In this document: positions 16,881 through 25,722 of the stretch, one piece after another | How positions within the stretch are numbered: the first letter of the stretch is position 1 | Layout: the number at the start of each line of letters is the position of its first letter | NCBI GenBank assembly: GCA_021805025.1 | Contig: JAJZGF010000001.1 | Span: 1-34,782, forward strand | From: Acidobacteriota bacterium | Lineage (GTDB): Bacteria; Acidobacteriota; Terriglobia; Terriglobales; Acidobacteriaceae | Reading direction: 5' to 3' | Length of the DNA stretch: 34,782 nt | Notes under the pieces: model-generated | The model's database searches: none | What the model saw: only the letters and a program-made list of their open reading frames with translations | Told to the model about the DNA's origin: nothing | Translations under genes and position numbers: made by a program

Positions 16881-17576
16881 GTGACCGCGAAAGCCAGCCC
16901 CGGATTTACCTTCACGCAGCGCCTTGTGCTGGCCATTGCGCCGCCTGTAGTGTCAGCCCTGGTCTGGCTGGTGGGCCTCACCTGGCGTTTTCAGGTCATC
17001 GCGGAAGACGGCGTCACGCCTGTGCTCTTCGGCCAGAAGGCCGGACCTGAGATCTACTGCTTCTGGCACCAGTGCGTACTTCCCTGCACCGTCTACTTCC
17101 GCCGCTCCCGCGCCGTCATTCTTATCAGCCGCAGCTTTGACGGCGAGCTCATCACACGCATTCTCCGCAGCTTCGGCTTCGATGCAGTCCGCGGCTCCAG
17201 TTCGCGCGGCGGCCCGGAGGGCCTGCTCGGGCTCTCTCGCGTCATCGAGTCCGGCCGCACCGCCATCTTTACCGCGGACGGCCCGCGCGGCCCCATCTAT
17301 CGCACCAAAATCGGCCCCATCAAACTCGCACACCTCACCGGCGCACCCATCGGCGCCTTCCACCTGGAGCCGGAACACGCCTGGACGATGCGTTCCTGGG
17401 ATCGCTTCCGCGTACCAAAGCCCTTCACGCGCATCTGCGTCAGCTGGGCTCAGTGGACTTACGTCTCTACCGCTCTTCCCTCTGAGCAGCTTGAAGCGAA
17501 GCGCGAGGAGTTGAATGCTGCCCTCGAGCGGGCCCGGCGGCGCGCGCTGGCGCACTTTGGAAAGGCCTCGCTGTGA
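16881..17576 (+). CDS. DUF374-type lysophospholipid acyltransferase-like protein
   Basis: The 231-residue protein has an N-terminal membrane helix (about 15-36), then the DUF374/LPLAT-like pattern: [49 protein letters not shown], and [29 protein letters not shown]. In the family this fold binds an acyl donor and transfers it to a glycerolipid or lipid A precursor at the membrane; DUF374 members are often next to lipid A or Kdo genes, but their substrate is rarely proven. The start is GTG at 16881, ten bases after the permease stop. Its TGA overlaps the queA GTG start. A lipid-related role for the upstream ABC exporter is therefore possible but only by association. Confidence 0.82.
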   Translation: MTAKASPGFTFTQRLVLAIAPPVVSALVWLVGLTWRFQVIAEDGVTPVLFGQKAGPEIYCFWHQCVLPCTVYFRRSRAVILISRSFDGELITRILRSFGFDAVRGSSSRGGPEGLLGLSRVIESGRTAIFTADGPRGPIYRTKIGPIKLAHLTGAPIGAFHLEPEHAWTMRSWDRFRVPKPFTRICVSWAQWTYVSTALPSEQLEAKREELNAALERARRRALAHFGKASL

Positions 17577-18649
17577 GCGGCCTCCGCGTTGCCGACTTCG
17601 ATTTTGATCTGGCGCCGGAGCTCATCGCGCAAGAGCCTCCTGCCGAGCGTGGCCAGAGCCGTATGCTGGTCGTCCATCGCTCCACTGGCGCCCTGCGCGA
17701 CGCCCACTTCGCCGACTTCCCCTCTCTGCTTGAGCCGGGCGATCTGCTTGTTCTCAACAACAGTCGCGTCATTCCTGCGCGCCTTTACGCGCGACGCACT
17801 ATCGTCCGCAATCGCACGGCGCCCACCGCGCTGGTCGAAGTCCTGCTCATTGAGCCCACCGCAGGCCAGTCATGGCGCTCGCTGGTGCGGCCGGGCAAAA
17901 AAGTTGACGTCGGTGAGCATCTAGTTTTTCCCTTACCGAGCGGAGAAACCGTACTCGAAGCCGATGTGGTCGAACGCGGCAAACGTGGCGAGCGTATCCT
18001 GCGCTTCATGCCCGTTGCCGATTTCTACGACGCACTCGATCAGATCGGCCACATGCCCCTGCCACCCTACATCCACCGCAGCGATGTAGCCCGGGACCGC
18101 GATCGCTACCAGACCGTCTTTGCCCGAGAACGGGGATCGGTTGCCGCGCCCACCGCGGGCCTTCACTTCACCGCGCAAACGCTCGCCGCACTGGCAGCAC
18201 GGGGCGTTGAAGTTGCACAGGTCACGCTCCACGTCGGCCTCGGCACCTTTGCGCCGCTCCATGCCAAACAGGTTGAGGACATTCACCTGCACCGTGAACG
18301 CTATGAACTGTCGTACGACGCTGCAGAAGCCCTGAATCGCGCCCGCAGCAAGGGCCGTCGCGTTGTTGCCGTGGGCACCACCGTTGTGCGCACGCTGGAA
18401 GCCGCCGCACTCGCCGCCGGCGACCGGAGCTTCCACCCTCACGCGGGCACAACCGACATCTTCATCGCTCCGGGATTCCAGTTCCGCGCCGTCGGTGCGC
18501 TGCTCACCAACTTCCACCTTCCTCAATCAAGCCTGCTCATGCTGGCCAGCGCGTTTGCAGGCCGCGAGCGCGTGCTCGCTGCCTATCGACACGCAGTCCA
18601 GGCGCACTACCGTTTCTTCAGCTACGGCGATTGCATGTTCCTTGACTGA
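17573..18649 (+). CDS. queA: S-adenosylmethionine:tRNA ribosyltransferase-isomerase QueA
   Basis: The 358-residue protein matches QueA along its length: N-terminal [146 protein letters not shown] and the terminal [13 protein letters not shown]. The enzyme transfers and isomerises the ribosyl group of AdoMet to preQ1-modified tRNA, giving epoxyqueuosine at the wobble position of the Asn, Asp, His and Tyr tRNAs. The GTG start overlaps the preceding gene by four bases. No other queuosine gene is in the window. Confidence 0.97.
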   Translation: MSGLRVADFDFDLAPELIAQEPPAERGQSRMLVVHRSTGALRDAHFADFPSLLEPGDLLVLNNSRVIPARLYARRTIVRNRTAPTALVEVLLIEPTAGQSWRSLVRPGKKVDVGEHLVFPLPSGETVLEADVVERGKRGERILRFMPVADFYDALDQIGHMPLPPYIHRSDVARDRDRYQTVFARERGSVAAPTAGLHFTAQTLAALAARGVEVAQVTLHVGLGTFAPLHAKQVEDIHLHRERYELSYDAAEALNRARSKGRRVVAVGTTVVRTLEAAALAAGDRSFHPHAGTTDIFIAPGFQFRAVGALLTNFHLPQSSLLMLASAFAGRERVLAAYRHAVQAHYRFFSYGDCMFLD

Positions 18650-18863
18650 GTTCTACCGCTTGCGGCCAGTTGCGCGGCCCCTGAGATGGGACAATGGTAG
18701 GGTGTCTGTTCGCTTTAGCGACTATCAAAGTTTCCCTACCCAGGCTCTCTTCCTGGATGCCCGGAGAATTCCGCAAAGTGGAATCTGCCGGGCGCTTTGC
18801 ATTTATAGGTCCGACGTGAGCAGGGCAGGTCATGCTATGCAATAGTTTCAGAAGGGTGGACAG

Positions 18864-20657
18864 GTGAACGCAAAGCAGGGCATAACCCGAAGAGAGTTTG
18901 TCATCGGCGGAGCCACAATGGCGCTCAGCTCGCACGTTGGGCTTGTGGCGGATACCCCCAGTTCCAGAGCACTCAACGAGTTCGACTACGACCAGGTGCG
19001 TCTGACCGGTGGACCTTTCAAACGACATTATGACCGCATTCACGCCAGTTATGTTGCACTGGATAACGACCGGCTGTTAAAGGTCTATCGCCAGCGTGCG
19101 GGGCTGGCTGCGCCCGGCGCCGACATGGGCGGATGGTACGATGCGAACGGCTTTGTGCCGGGACACTCTCTCGGCCAATACATATCCGGCCTTGCTCGCA
19201 TCGGCAGCACAACCGGAGACCCAAGTTGCCATACCAAGGTAGCGGAACTGGTGGAGGGATTCGCTGCCACCCTGGGGCCGGACGACCGCATCTTTGCCGG
19301 GCCAAATGCAGAAAAAGTATGGCCATGCTACATCCTCGACAAACATCTCGCGGGTCTGATGGATGCCGCTGCGCTGAGCAATGTTGCGTCCGCGCGCGAA
19401 CTGTTACCGCGCGTCTACCGTGGAGCTCTTCCCTATATTCCGGATCAGGGGCGCGATCGTGTCGGCAAGAAAGATCCACCCTACGATGAGACCTATGTTC
19501 TGCCGGAAAGCCTGTTCGATGCATTCGCGATGACCCATGACAACGCAATGCGTGAGCGAGCAATCCGTTATCTTCTCGATCGGGAATTCTTCGATCCGCT
19601 TGCCCGGGGGCAGGATGTGCTTCCCGGCCGCCATGCTTACAGCCATGCCATCGCCCTGAGCTCGGCGGGCAAGGCGCACCTCGTCCTGCGCGATGAGAAG
19701 TACCTGGAAGCGATGCGGGGGGCATGGAATCTGCTGACTCAGACGCAGCAGTATGCAACTGGAGGCTGGGGTCCGAACGAGACGTTCATCGAGCCGCACA
19801 AGGGACAGCTTTACGCAAGCCTCCAAAGCACCCCGGACCACTTTGAAACGCCCTGCGGCAGTTATGCCGCGGCCAAGCTGGCGCGCTATCTGCTCTGCGC
19901 AACCGGGGATGCAGAATACGGCGACGGACTGGAACGTGTCCTCTACAACACGTTGTTGGCCGCAAAGGAGCCGGACAGCGACGGGGACTATCCCTATTAC
20001 TCCACCTATAGCCCACGCGCACGCAAAGTCTATTACTCGCAGAAGTGGCCATGCTGCTCCGGCACACTGGTGCAAGGCGTCGCCGACTATGTAAAGCACA
20101 TCTACTTTCATGCTCCGGGTGAACTGCGTGTGAACCTGTACGCTCCCTCAACCGTGCAATGGCAGCATGGGAAGACGCAAGTCCAGCTCGCTCAACAAAC
20201 GCGCTATCCCTTGGAGGAGTCTGTCGTCCTTCACGTGGAAACAAGTGAGCCGACAGCCTTCACACTCGGGCTCAGGATTCCCCGCTGGCTGACGCAACCT
20301 GCAACCGTGCGCGTAAACGGTGCAAGGGCCTATCCACAGCAGAAACAGGGATGGGCGATGGTTCGCAAGGTATGGAAAAGCGGAGACACGGTTCAGTTGG
20401 ACCTTCCGCAGCGCCTGTACACAGAGGCAATCGACGACCTTCATCCGGAAACTGTCGCAGTAATGCGCGGCCCACTGGTCTATGTCGAGCTCAATCCGCG
20501 TTCGCTACGCCTGCCCCTTGTGCCGCTCGATAGCTTGAAGAGCCTTCCCGGTGCGTCAGATATCTATAACGCTGAAGACGCGGAAGGAGATCGCATCTTC
20601 GCCCCGCTCTACTTTGTTCGACAAGAGAGTTACACAACCTACTTTCAAAAAAGTTAA
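18864..20657 (+). CDS. GH127-type glycoside hydrolase (DUF1680, beta-L-arabinofuranosidase family), Tat-exported
   Basis: The 597-residue protein begins with a Tat signal (TRREFVIGGATMALS, residues 8-22) and continues with the DUF1680 (alpha/alpha)6 barrel: GWYDANGFVPGHSLGQYISGLA (90-111), FETPCGSYAAAKLARYLL (327-344), then KWPCCSGTLVQGVADY with the Cys397-Cys398 pair, and a beta-sandwich C-terminal part. In characterised GH127 enzymes a Cys of the CC pair is the nucleophile, held by zinc with an upstream Glu and Cys. Here that upstream site is Glu328-Thr-Pro-Cys331, one residue longer than the usual ETC. The likely activity is removal of beta-L-arabinofuranose or a related acidic sugar from plant glycans in the periplasm. 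The start is GTG 18864 with GAAGG upstream. It opens the glycan locus. Confidence 0.87.
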   Translation: MNAKQGITRREFVIGGATMALSSHVGLVADTPSSRALNEFDYDQVRLTGGPFKRHYDRIHASYVALDNDRLLKVYRQRAGLAAPGADMGGWYDANGFVPGHSLGQYISGLARIGSTTGDPSCHTKVAELVEGFAATLGPDDRIFAGPNAEKVWPCYILDKHLAGLMDAAALSNVASARELLPRVYRGALPYIPDQGRDRVGKKDPPYDETYVLPESLFDAFAMTHDNAMRERAIRYLLDREFFDPLARGQDVLPGRHAYSHAIALSSAGKAHLVLRDEKYLEAMRGAWNLLTQTQQYATGGWGPNETFIEPHKGQLYASLQSTPDHFETPCGSYAAAKLARYLLCATGDAEYGDGLERVLYNTLLAAKEPDSDGDYPYYSTYSPRARKVYYSQKWPCCSGTLVQGVADYVKHIYFHAPGELRVNLYAPSTVQWQHGKTQVQLAQQTRYPLEESVVLHVETSEPTAFTLGLRIPRWLTQPATVRVNGARAYPQQKQGWAMVRKVWKSGDTVQLDLPQRLYTEAIDDLHPETVAVMRGPLVYVELNPRSLRLPLVPLDSLKSLPGASDIYNAEDAEGDRIFAPLYFVRQESYTTYFQKS

Positions 20658-20689
20658 AAGACCATTCGGGATGATCATCATGCACCTGA

Positions 20690-20944
20690 GAGAAGGAAGT
20701 ACGATCCCTCGCAGGCTCCAGCGCAAAGCCTTCCGATGAATGCTGGCAGCAATTCTTCTTGCCGCCGCACATCGAAAGACCGTGTGGTTTTTTCCTGATC
20801 AATCATGGATCTCATCCTGTCCGAGTTCTTCTGCCGACGCCTATGGCCGATGTGCTACGTGACCGGGTGTCGGTCAGTGCATCCGTGCTCGACCCGCACG
20901 GCGTGGCCGTTCTCTTATCGCGGGCACAGCACACGAGCCCTTAA
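20690..20944 (+). pseudogene. Remnant of a GH42 beta-galactosidase C-terminal domain
   Basis: The frame is open from 20690 to a TAA at 20942-20944 with no usable start in a good context. Its last part reads FFLINHGSHPVRVLLP, MADVLRDRVSVSASVLDPHGVAVLLSR. This is the pattern of the small C-terminal beta domain of GH42 beta-galactosidases: a FllNh strand, a central strand, then a PhGVavL terminal strand. The rest of the enzyme (about 600 residues) is missing; upstream is the intact GH127 gene, 32 bases away. I read it as the stump of a deleted beta-galactosidase gene. The domain match is from memory of the family and rests on about 50 residues. Confidence 0.5.
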
Positions 20945-21139
20945 GGTGGCCAGGAGCGATCCACTCGCTCACGCTCAAATCACGCTCAACGCGGCTTCGT
21001 TACCTGAACCAGACCGCAGCATGGGCCATGACTATTTCCACGGATATAGCGCCGGGCCGCAAAGCTTGCCCATCCTGCATATCGCACGTGTTGCTCGATT
21101 GCAGTGCAAAAGGCGACCTGATTCTGGTAGCGTGATGCG
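20945..21139. other. Intergenic leader of the fucosidase gene
   Basis: Nothing recognisable is coded here. Together with the remnant at 20690-20944 it fills the 482-base gap between the GH127 and GH29 genes, and it is the only place for a dedicated GH29 promoter. Confidence 0.4.
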
Positions 21140-22774
21140 ATGAAATGTTTAGGCCTGCATAGCCAATTGCCGCGTGCCGCGGTCGCCTGCGTCCTCCTTG
21201 TTCTGCCATGCCTCGCATGTAGCGGCCAGCAAGAACCCTCTTCCGTTCGCCGCCAGCTCGCACGTGTTGTGCAGGGGGAGCAGCAAGGCCCCTTTCGTCC
21301 GGACTGGAATTCGCTCGCTGCCTATCGCATCCCTGCATGGTATCGCGATGCAAAGTTCGGCATTTTCATCCATTGGGGTGTCTACTCCGTTCCGGCATTC
21401 GGAAACGAATGGTACCCGCGCAATATGTACATCCAGGGCAGCCCGGAGTACAAGCATCACATCGCTACGTATGGCCCGCAGGCAAAGTTTGGTTACAAAG
21501 ACTTTATTCCGCAGTTCAAGGCAGAACACTTTGACGCGGATGCCTGGGTGGACCTCTTTGTGCGCGCCGGAGCCCGCTACATTGTTCCCGTGGCAGAACA
21601 CTGCGACGGTTTTGCCATGTATGACTCAGATATCACCGGCTGGAACGCGGTCAAGATGGGCCCTCATCGTGACGTGGTCGGCGCATTGGAGGAGGCCACC
21701 CGACAGCGTGGTCTACACTTCGGCGTTTCATCCCATCGAGCTGAGCACTGGTGGTGGTACTCCGGCGGCATGAAGTTTGACTCGGACGTGCGGGATCCAG
21801 AGTTTGCCGGACTCTATGCGCCTGCACGGCCGAGGACGCTCCCCGGTGAGAACGACGAAAAGGAGCCTGATCCAAATCATCTGGAGCGCTGGCTGCCTCC
21901 CGATACTGCCTTCCTTGACGACTGGCTTGCGCGCAGCAGCGAGCTTGTTGACAAGTACCATCCGGACTTCATGTACTTCGACTGGTGGATCGGCCAACCC
22001 GCATTTCAGCCCTACCTCAAGCAATTTGCCGCGTATTATTACAACCATGCATCGGCGCGGGCGCAAGACGTCGTGCTCACTTACAAGGACCACGACTTCC
22101 CTGAGAATGCAGCCGTCCTCGACATCGAGCGCGGCAAGCTGGATGCCCTTCGTCTGTTGCCGTGGCAAACCGACACGTCGGTCAGCATCCATTCCTGGGG
22201 TTATGTGGAAGGGGATCAATATCGCGATGCTAAATCGTTGATTGATGAGCTCGTCGATGTCGTCAGCAAGAACGGAAACCTGCTGCTGAATGTGGGTCCG
22301 GAGTCCGATGGAACAATCCCCGCACAGGCCAGGACCATTCTGCTCGATATGGGGCGCTGGCTCACAACAAATGGCGAGGCCATTTACGATTCGAGGCCAT
22401 GGCTGCTCTATGGCGAAGGCCCCACGGTTGTCACAAGCAGCGCGCTGAACACGGACCGGCAGGAGTTCACACCCGAAGACATCCGCTTCACAACCAACAA
22501 AGGCGCTCTCTACGCCATCGCTCTCGGTTGGCCAACACACGGAGAGTTGCGCGTACAATCGCTGTGGCGTGGCACGCCCTATCTACCCGGACCGGTATGT
22601 TCCGTGCAACTGCTTGGGCAGAAAGGTACGCTCACCGCGGTGCAGCGCGACGATGGTTTGCACATCCCGCTGCCCAGCAGCGCACCGGATGAGCCGGCAT
22701 TTGTCTTTCGCATTTTGACGGCTGCGCATTCCGGCGGCCGATGCGGAGGCGCACTCGTCGCGGCAGCGCGGTAG
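21140..22774 (+). CDS. Exported GH29 alpha-L-fucosidase
   Basis: The 544-residue protein has a signal peptide (hydrophobic 13-27; Cys24 and Cys27 make a lipoprotein possible, though the lipobox is poor). The GH29 barrel runs from WYRDAKFGIFIHWGVYSVPAFGNEWYPRNMY (67-97) through YGPQAKFGYKDFIPQFKAEHFDADAW, RYIVPVAEHCDGFAMYDSDIT (146-166), and FMYFDWWIG, where Asp281 is the expected nucleophile. NGNLLLNVGPESDGTIP closes the catalytic part, and a beta-sandwich follows. The enzyme releases alpha-L-fucose with retention of configuration, outside the cytoplasm. Start ATG 21140. It converges with the GH39 gene, with 44 bases between the stops. Confidence 0.93.
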   Translation: MKCLGLHSQLPRAAVACVLLVLPCLACSGQQEPSSVRRQLARVVQGEQQGPFRPDWNSLAAYRIPAWYRDAKFGIFIHWGVYSVPAFGNEWYPRNMYIQGSPEYKHHIATYGPQAKFGYKDFIPQFKAEHFDADAWVDLFVRAGARYIVPVAEHCDGFAMYDSDITGWNAVKMGPHRDVVGALEEATRQRGLHFGVSSHRAEHWWWYSGGMKFDSDVRDPEFAGLYAPARPRTLPGENDEKEPDPNHLERWLPPDTAFLDDWLARSSELVDKYHPDFMYFDWWIGQPAFQPYLKQFAAYYYNHASARAQDVVLTYKDHDFPENAAVLDIERGKLDALRLLPWQTDTSVSIHSWGYVEGDQYRDAKSLIDELVDVVSKNGNLLLNVGPESDGTIPAQARTILLDMGRWLTTNGEAIYDSRPWLLYGEGPTVVTSSALNTDRQEFTPEDIRFTTNKGALYAIALGWPTHGELRVQSLWRGTPYLPGPVCSVQLLGQKGTLTAVQRDDGLHIPLPSSAPDEPAFVFRILTAAHSGGRCGGALVAAAR

Positions 22775-22818
22775 GATTGCGCCATGTTGCTGCCATCTTC
22801 AGCGCAAGAGACTGACTC

Positions 22819-24312
22819 TCACTTGCCCAGGACCGTAGCAACTGCGAATGGCGGCAGGATGAGAGTCTCACCCTGCCATTTTACGTTGTCGAGGGTGACG
22901 CCTGCCGCAACCATTGCAACATGATCTGCGGTAAAGTCCGTTGGAAGCGCGACAGAGATCGGCCTGTTGCGCTTATTCACAAGCAGGAGGCGCTTGCCCG
23001 CCAAGCCCGTAAGAGCCTGCGCATCAATGTCACCACTTACAAATTTCGTCTGCGCCAGTTCATCGCCCGCGTGCGTAGAGTCATGCAGAAGGCGCAGGGC
23101 TTCAAAGCGTGCATTGGGCGCTCCTGTGTTCCAATCAACCATCGTCACGCTGGGGAACTGAGATGGAAAGCCCACAAGCTGCGACTCTCCAATGATGTCG
23201 ATGCCTAGTTTCGCGGCTTCAATATACACATAGGCAAACATTGCGCCGGAGACATTCCAATAGGACGCAGGGATCGGCGGACCCGGATCATAAGGTGTGT
23301 CGGGGTGCCAGTCCGTAGGAAGAATTGAACCTACCTCGTCAAGGGTGGTGCGTGTCTCGGGCGACAGGCGCTTGCGAATCTCCTCAATAAACCGGATAGA
23401 AGCAATCAGGCGGTCGGCCTGGTCAAAGAATGTGTATTGCCAGTCCGCGGCGGTCTGCTCCCGCGTCGGAATTGCATAGAAGTGATACGAGATCATGTCC
23501 AGCGGAATTCCCGCCTGGTGATGGGAGTGGTCTAGAAAGTACTCGATCATATGGGGATTTCGTTCGGGGAACGCCATCGCCAGTCCGACAAACTTCATGG
23601 ATGGATCGACCTTGCGCAATGCCGCCACGATTGCGTCGTACCGCTGCGTGTATTGTTCGGGCGTTGGCTGATGCTCAACGTCAATCTCGTTAAAGACCTC
23701 CCAGTAAGGAATGCTGAAGTGGTAGCCGGACTCGTGCCGCTTGCCCAATTCGTCGGTGAAGCCTCCCTGCGTGTACCAGCTCGCCAGCCGCGCGTAGTAG
23801 GATGCTAACTCAGCGCAAGTCGGATCGCGTAATTCCTTGCCTTGCGTATAACTCCAGGTAACCTTGTCGGGATCAGTGGGATAAGTTACCGGCTCTGGCG
23901 TCTTGTAGAGCCATGCCGGATTCGTGCTGAAGCTCAGGATTACGCTGTGGCCTTCCGTGGCATGCAGAAAGTCCAAAGTCATGGGATCGATCAGGCTGAA
24001 ATCCCAGGAGGTCTTTTGGGGGGCAGGTGGATCCAGCTCCGCAACAGCAAGCTTTGGATAAGGATGCCACACCGCATACCGCACATCGTCGGCACCCAGT
24101 AGCTTCAAGGCCGCGAAGGATGCGTCATGAATCGGAGAGCCCCTGCGCAAAAGGGGATTTACGACGACCTGCAGGGTTGGAATCGTGCGCAAAGGCTCAG
24201 TATTCGCCCAATCCACCTTTAGAGCGATAGGCTTCCCGAGTTCTCCATCCTGCGCTGCCGCGATATGCAGTGCGAGACAAAGCATTGCCGCTACCACAGT
24301 CCAGTTCTTCAT
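22819..24312 (-). CDS. Exported GH39-type glycoside hydrolase (beta-xylosidase-like)
   Basis: The 497-residue protein has a Sec signal peptide (about 1-20, ending HIAAA) and a GH39-like (beta/alpha)8 barrel. The acid/base is Glu209 in YWEVFNEIDVE, the nucleophile probably Glu326 in RTTLDEVGSI, and the barrel ends near IIGESQLVGFPSQFPSVTMVDW. A C-terminal beta domain carries ALTGLAGKRLLLVNKRNRPISVALP. Clan GH-A retaining chemistry is expected; family members act on beta-xylosides, alpha-L-iduronides or arabinogalactan, so the exact sugar is open. Two starts are possible. AGGAGG touches the ATG at 24324 and lies twelve bases from the ATG at 24312; I use the latter because it gives a compact signal peptide. 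Confidence 0.8.
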   Translation of the reverse strand: MKNWTVVAAMLCLALHIAAAQDGELGKPIALKVDWANTEPLRTIPTLQVVVNPLLRRGSPIHDASFAALKLLGADDVRYAVWHPYPKLAVAELDPPAPQKTSWDFSLIDPMTLDFLHATEGHSVILSFSTNPAWLYKTPEPVTYPTDPDKVTWSYTQGKELRDPTCAELASYYARLASWYTQGGFTDELGKRHESGYHFSIPYWEVFNEIDVEHQPTPEQYTQRYDAIVAALRKVDPSMKFVGLAMAFPERNPHMIEYFLDHSHHQAGIPLDMISYHFYAIPTREQTAADWQYTFFDQADRLIASIRFIEEIRKRLSPETRTTLDEVGSILPTDWHPDTPYDPGPPIPASYWNVSGAMFAYVYIEAAKLGIDIIGESQLVGFPSQFPSVTMVDWNTGAPNARFEALRLLHDSTHAGDELAQTKFVSGDIDAQALTGLAGKRLLLVNKRNRPISVALPTDFTADHVAMVAAGVTLDNVKWQGETLILPPFAVATVLGK

Positions 24313-24658
24313 GGCCGCCAACATCCTCCTCTTTTCAAAAGCCCCTTCCGTTGTACAAAAAGAGTGCGTACGCTGTTAGATCGCACGCCGCCCCGAACAT
24401 CATCTGCATCTGCCGCACGCCTTCAGCACGCTCTGGCTTGTCACGGGAAGACTCTGCAATTGCTCCTCGCGAGACATGACCTTGCAGCTTACTTCAGTTG
24501 TGAGGGACCCATGCTTCAGGCAGGGAGTCCTCGTGCCCATGCAATGCATCGCCGTCGAAAGAATCCGAGACCATGGGTGGAAGCAAGCTCGATCATCGAA
24601 GCTCCTCGAAAACAGATGTCTTATACCGTCACGGGGCACTTAGGCCACGTCAATCCCC
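24313..24658. other. 346-base gap between GH39 and lactonase genes
   Basis: I recognise no gene here. It should contain the GH39 promoter on the minus strand. TTGTACAA, an 8-bp palindrome, lies at about 24350-24357, some 40 bases upstream of the GH39 start, but this is too short to claim as an operator. Confidence 0.4.
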
Positions 24659-25639
24659 CTACCCCAAAGACTTCTGCAATTGCGCCTGGCCGGGTGTACG
24701 CGCGCGCCAATGATAAACAGCGATCGAATTCTTCCAGAAATACTTCTGCTGTGCAGCCAGGGTCTTTGTGGCGATGTAACGCTGCGCGACACCGAATGTC
24801 TCGTCAAACGTGGCGAGCGAATCGCTGTTCGGCCAGTCGCTGCCGAAGAAGATGCGGTCCTCTCCGAAAAGGTCCCACAGCCGGTCGAGCGCTGCCTTGT
24901 AGAACCCGGAATCAAGCGAGACGTGTCCCGCAACACGTCGCACAATCTCCGATCCTTTTACATAGACATTATTTCGTTGGGCAAGTTGTCGCAGATTTGC
25001 CTCGTAGGTATCTTGGGCGCGCGCATCGGTCGGCGAATCGGCGTGCGGCAGGTGGTCAATCACGATGCGAAGATGGGAAATGTAATCCGAGACCCGGACA
25101 ATGGCTGCGATCAAATCAGGATCAGGATTCGCTGTCTCAAGCACCAGGCCCGCGTCAGCGAGTAACTTGAGACCAGCCCGGAACTCCTGCTTCTGCACCA
25201 CTGCTCCCAGATCACGGCTCCACAGATTGCCGTAGCGTATGCCGAGGAAGAGGGGGCTGCGATGCAGTCGATCCAGTGTCGCACCAAAATCCGGGCTATC
25301 CGGCGCCAAATCGCCGATGAATCCGAGCATGATGGTATTCCGCTCCACGACATCCTGCAGCCAGAAATTGTCTACCATCCATGGGCTGCACTCCACCGCA
25401 ATGGCGCCAACAACGCCGTGGGGCCGGGCAAGTGGGAGATAGCGCGCAGGCAGGGCGGGATGATACAGAACCGTGTCGGTCTTCTCCGGCCATGGGATGC
25501 CGCCGGGGCGGGTTGGATCGAAGAGGTGGATGTGCGCGTCGATGACCGGCATGGCCGTGTCTAGCGCTTGAAGCAGGGGGGCGGTGGCAGCGCCTGCTGC
25601 AAGTGAGATTGCAGATTTCAAAAGGTCTCGTCTTTGCAC
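24659..25639 (-). CDS. Amidohydrolase-family lactonase with Tat signal, probable L-rhamnono-1,4-lactonase
   Basis: The 326-residue protein begins QRRDLLKSAISLAAGAATA (residues 2-20), a good Tat signal, and cleavage is likely after LLQA. The mature part is a COG3618-type (amidohydrolase 2) barrel: VIDAHIHLFDP with His36 and His38, GAIAVECSPW, LRIVIDHLPHAD and a terminal FFGSDWPNSD with the catalytic-site Asp. COG3618 includes the L-rhamnonolactonase of Sphingomonas (LRA2) and L-fuconolactonases. Beside L-rhamnonate dehydratase and two GH106 genes, the rhamnonolactone substrate is the better guess; L-fucono-lactone remains possible because a fucosidase gene is near. It follows rhmD by 83 bases on the same strand. 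Export of a lactonase of this family is unusual and implies lactone hydrolysis in the periplasm. Confidence 0.8.
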   Translation of the reverse strand: MQRRDLLKSAISLAAGAATAPLLQALDTAMPVIDAHIHLFDPTRPGGIPWPEKTDTVLYHPALPARYLPLARPHGVVGAIAVECSPWMVDNFWLQDVVERNTIMLGFIGDLAPDSPDFGATLDRLHRSPLFLGIRYGNLWSRDLGAVVQKQEFRAGLKLLADAGLVLETANPDPDLIAAIVRVSDYISHLRIVIDHLPHADSPTDARAQDTYEANLRQLAQRNNVYVKGSEIVRRVAGHVSLDSGFYKAALDRLWDLFGEDRIFFGSDWPNSDSLATFDETFGVAQRYIATKTLAAQQKYFWKNSIAVYHWRARTPGQAQLQKSLG

Positions 25640-25722
25640 TTGGCCTCCTCAGGATGTGCGCGTTTGAGTTATGCCGTTGGATAGGATGGGGCGTGACCTC
25701 TGGCTCGAACCGGAGACGACTT

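Noticed and set aside
24400-24639. A 79-codon minus-strand frame in the gap between the lactonase and GH39 genes
   Set aside because: No ribosome site, no family resemblance, and Cys/Arg-rich composition typical of chance frames.
24265-25170. A 301-codon open frame on the plus strand opposite the lactonase gene
   Set aside because: It is the antisense shadow of a gene with clear amidohydrolase motifs; its Arg/Pro-rich product resembles nothing.
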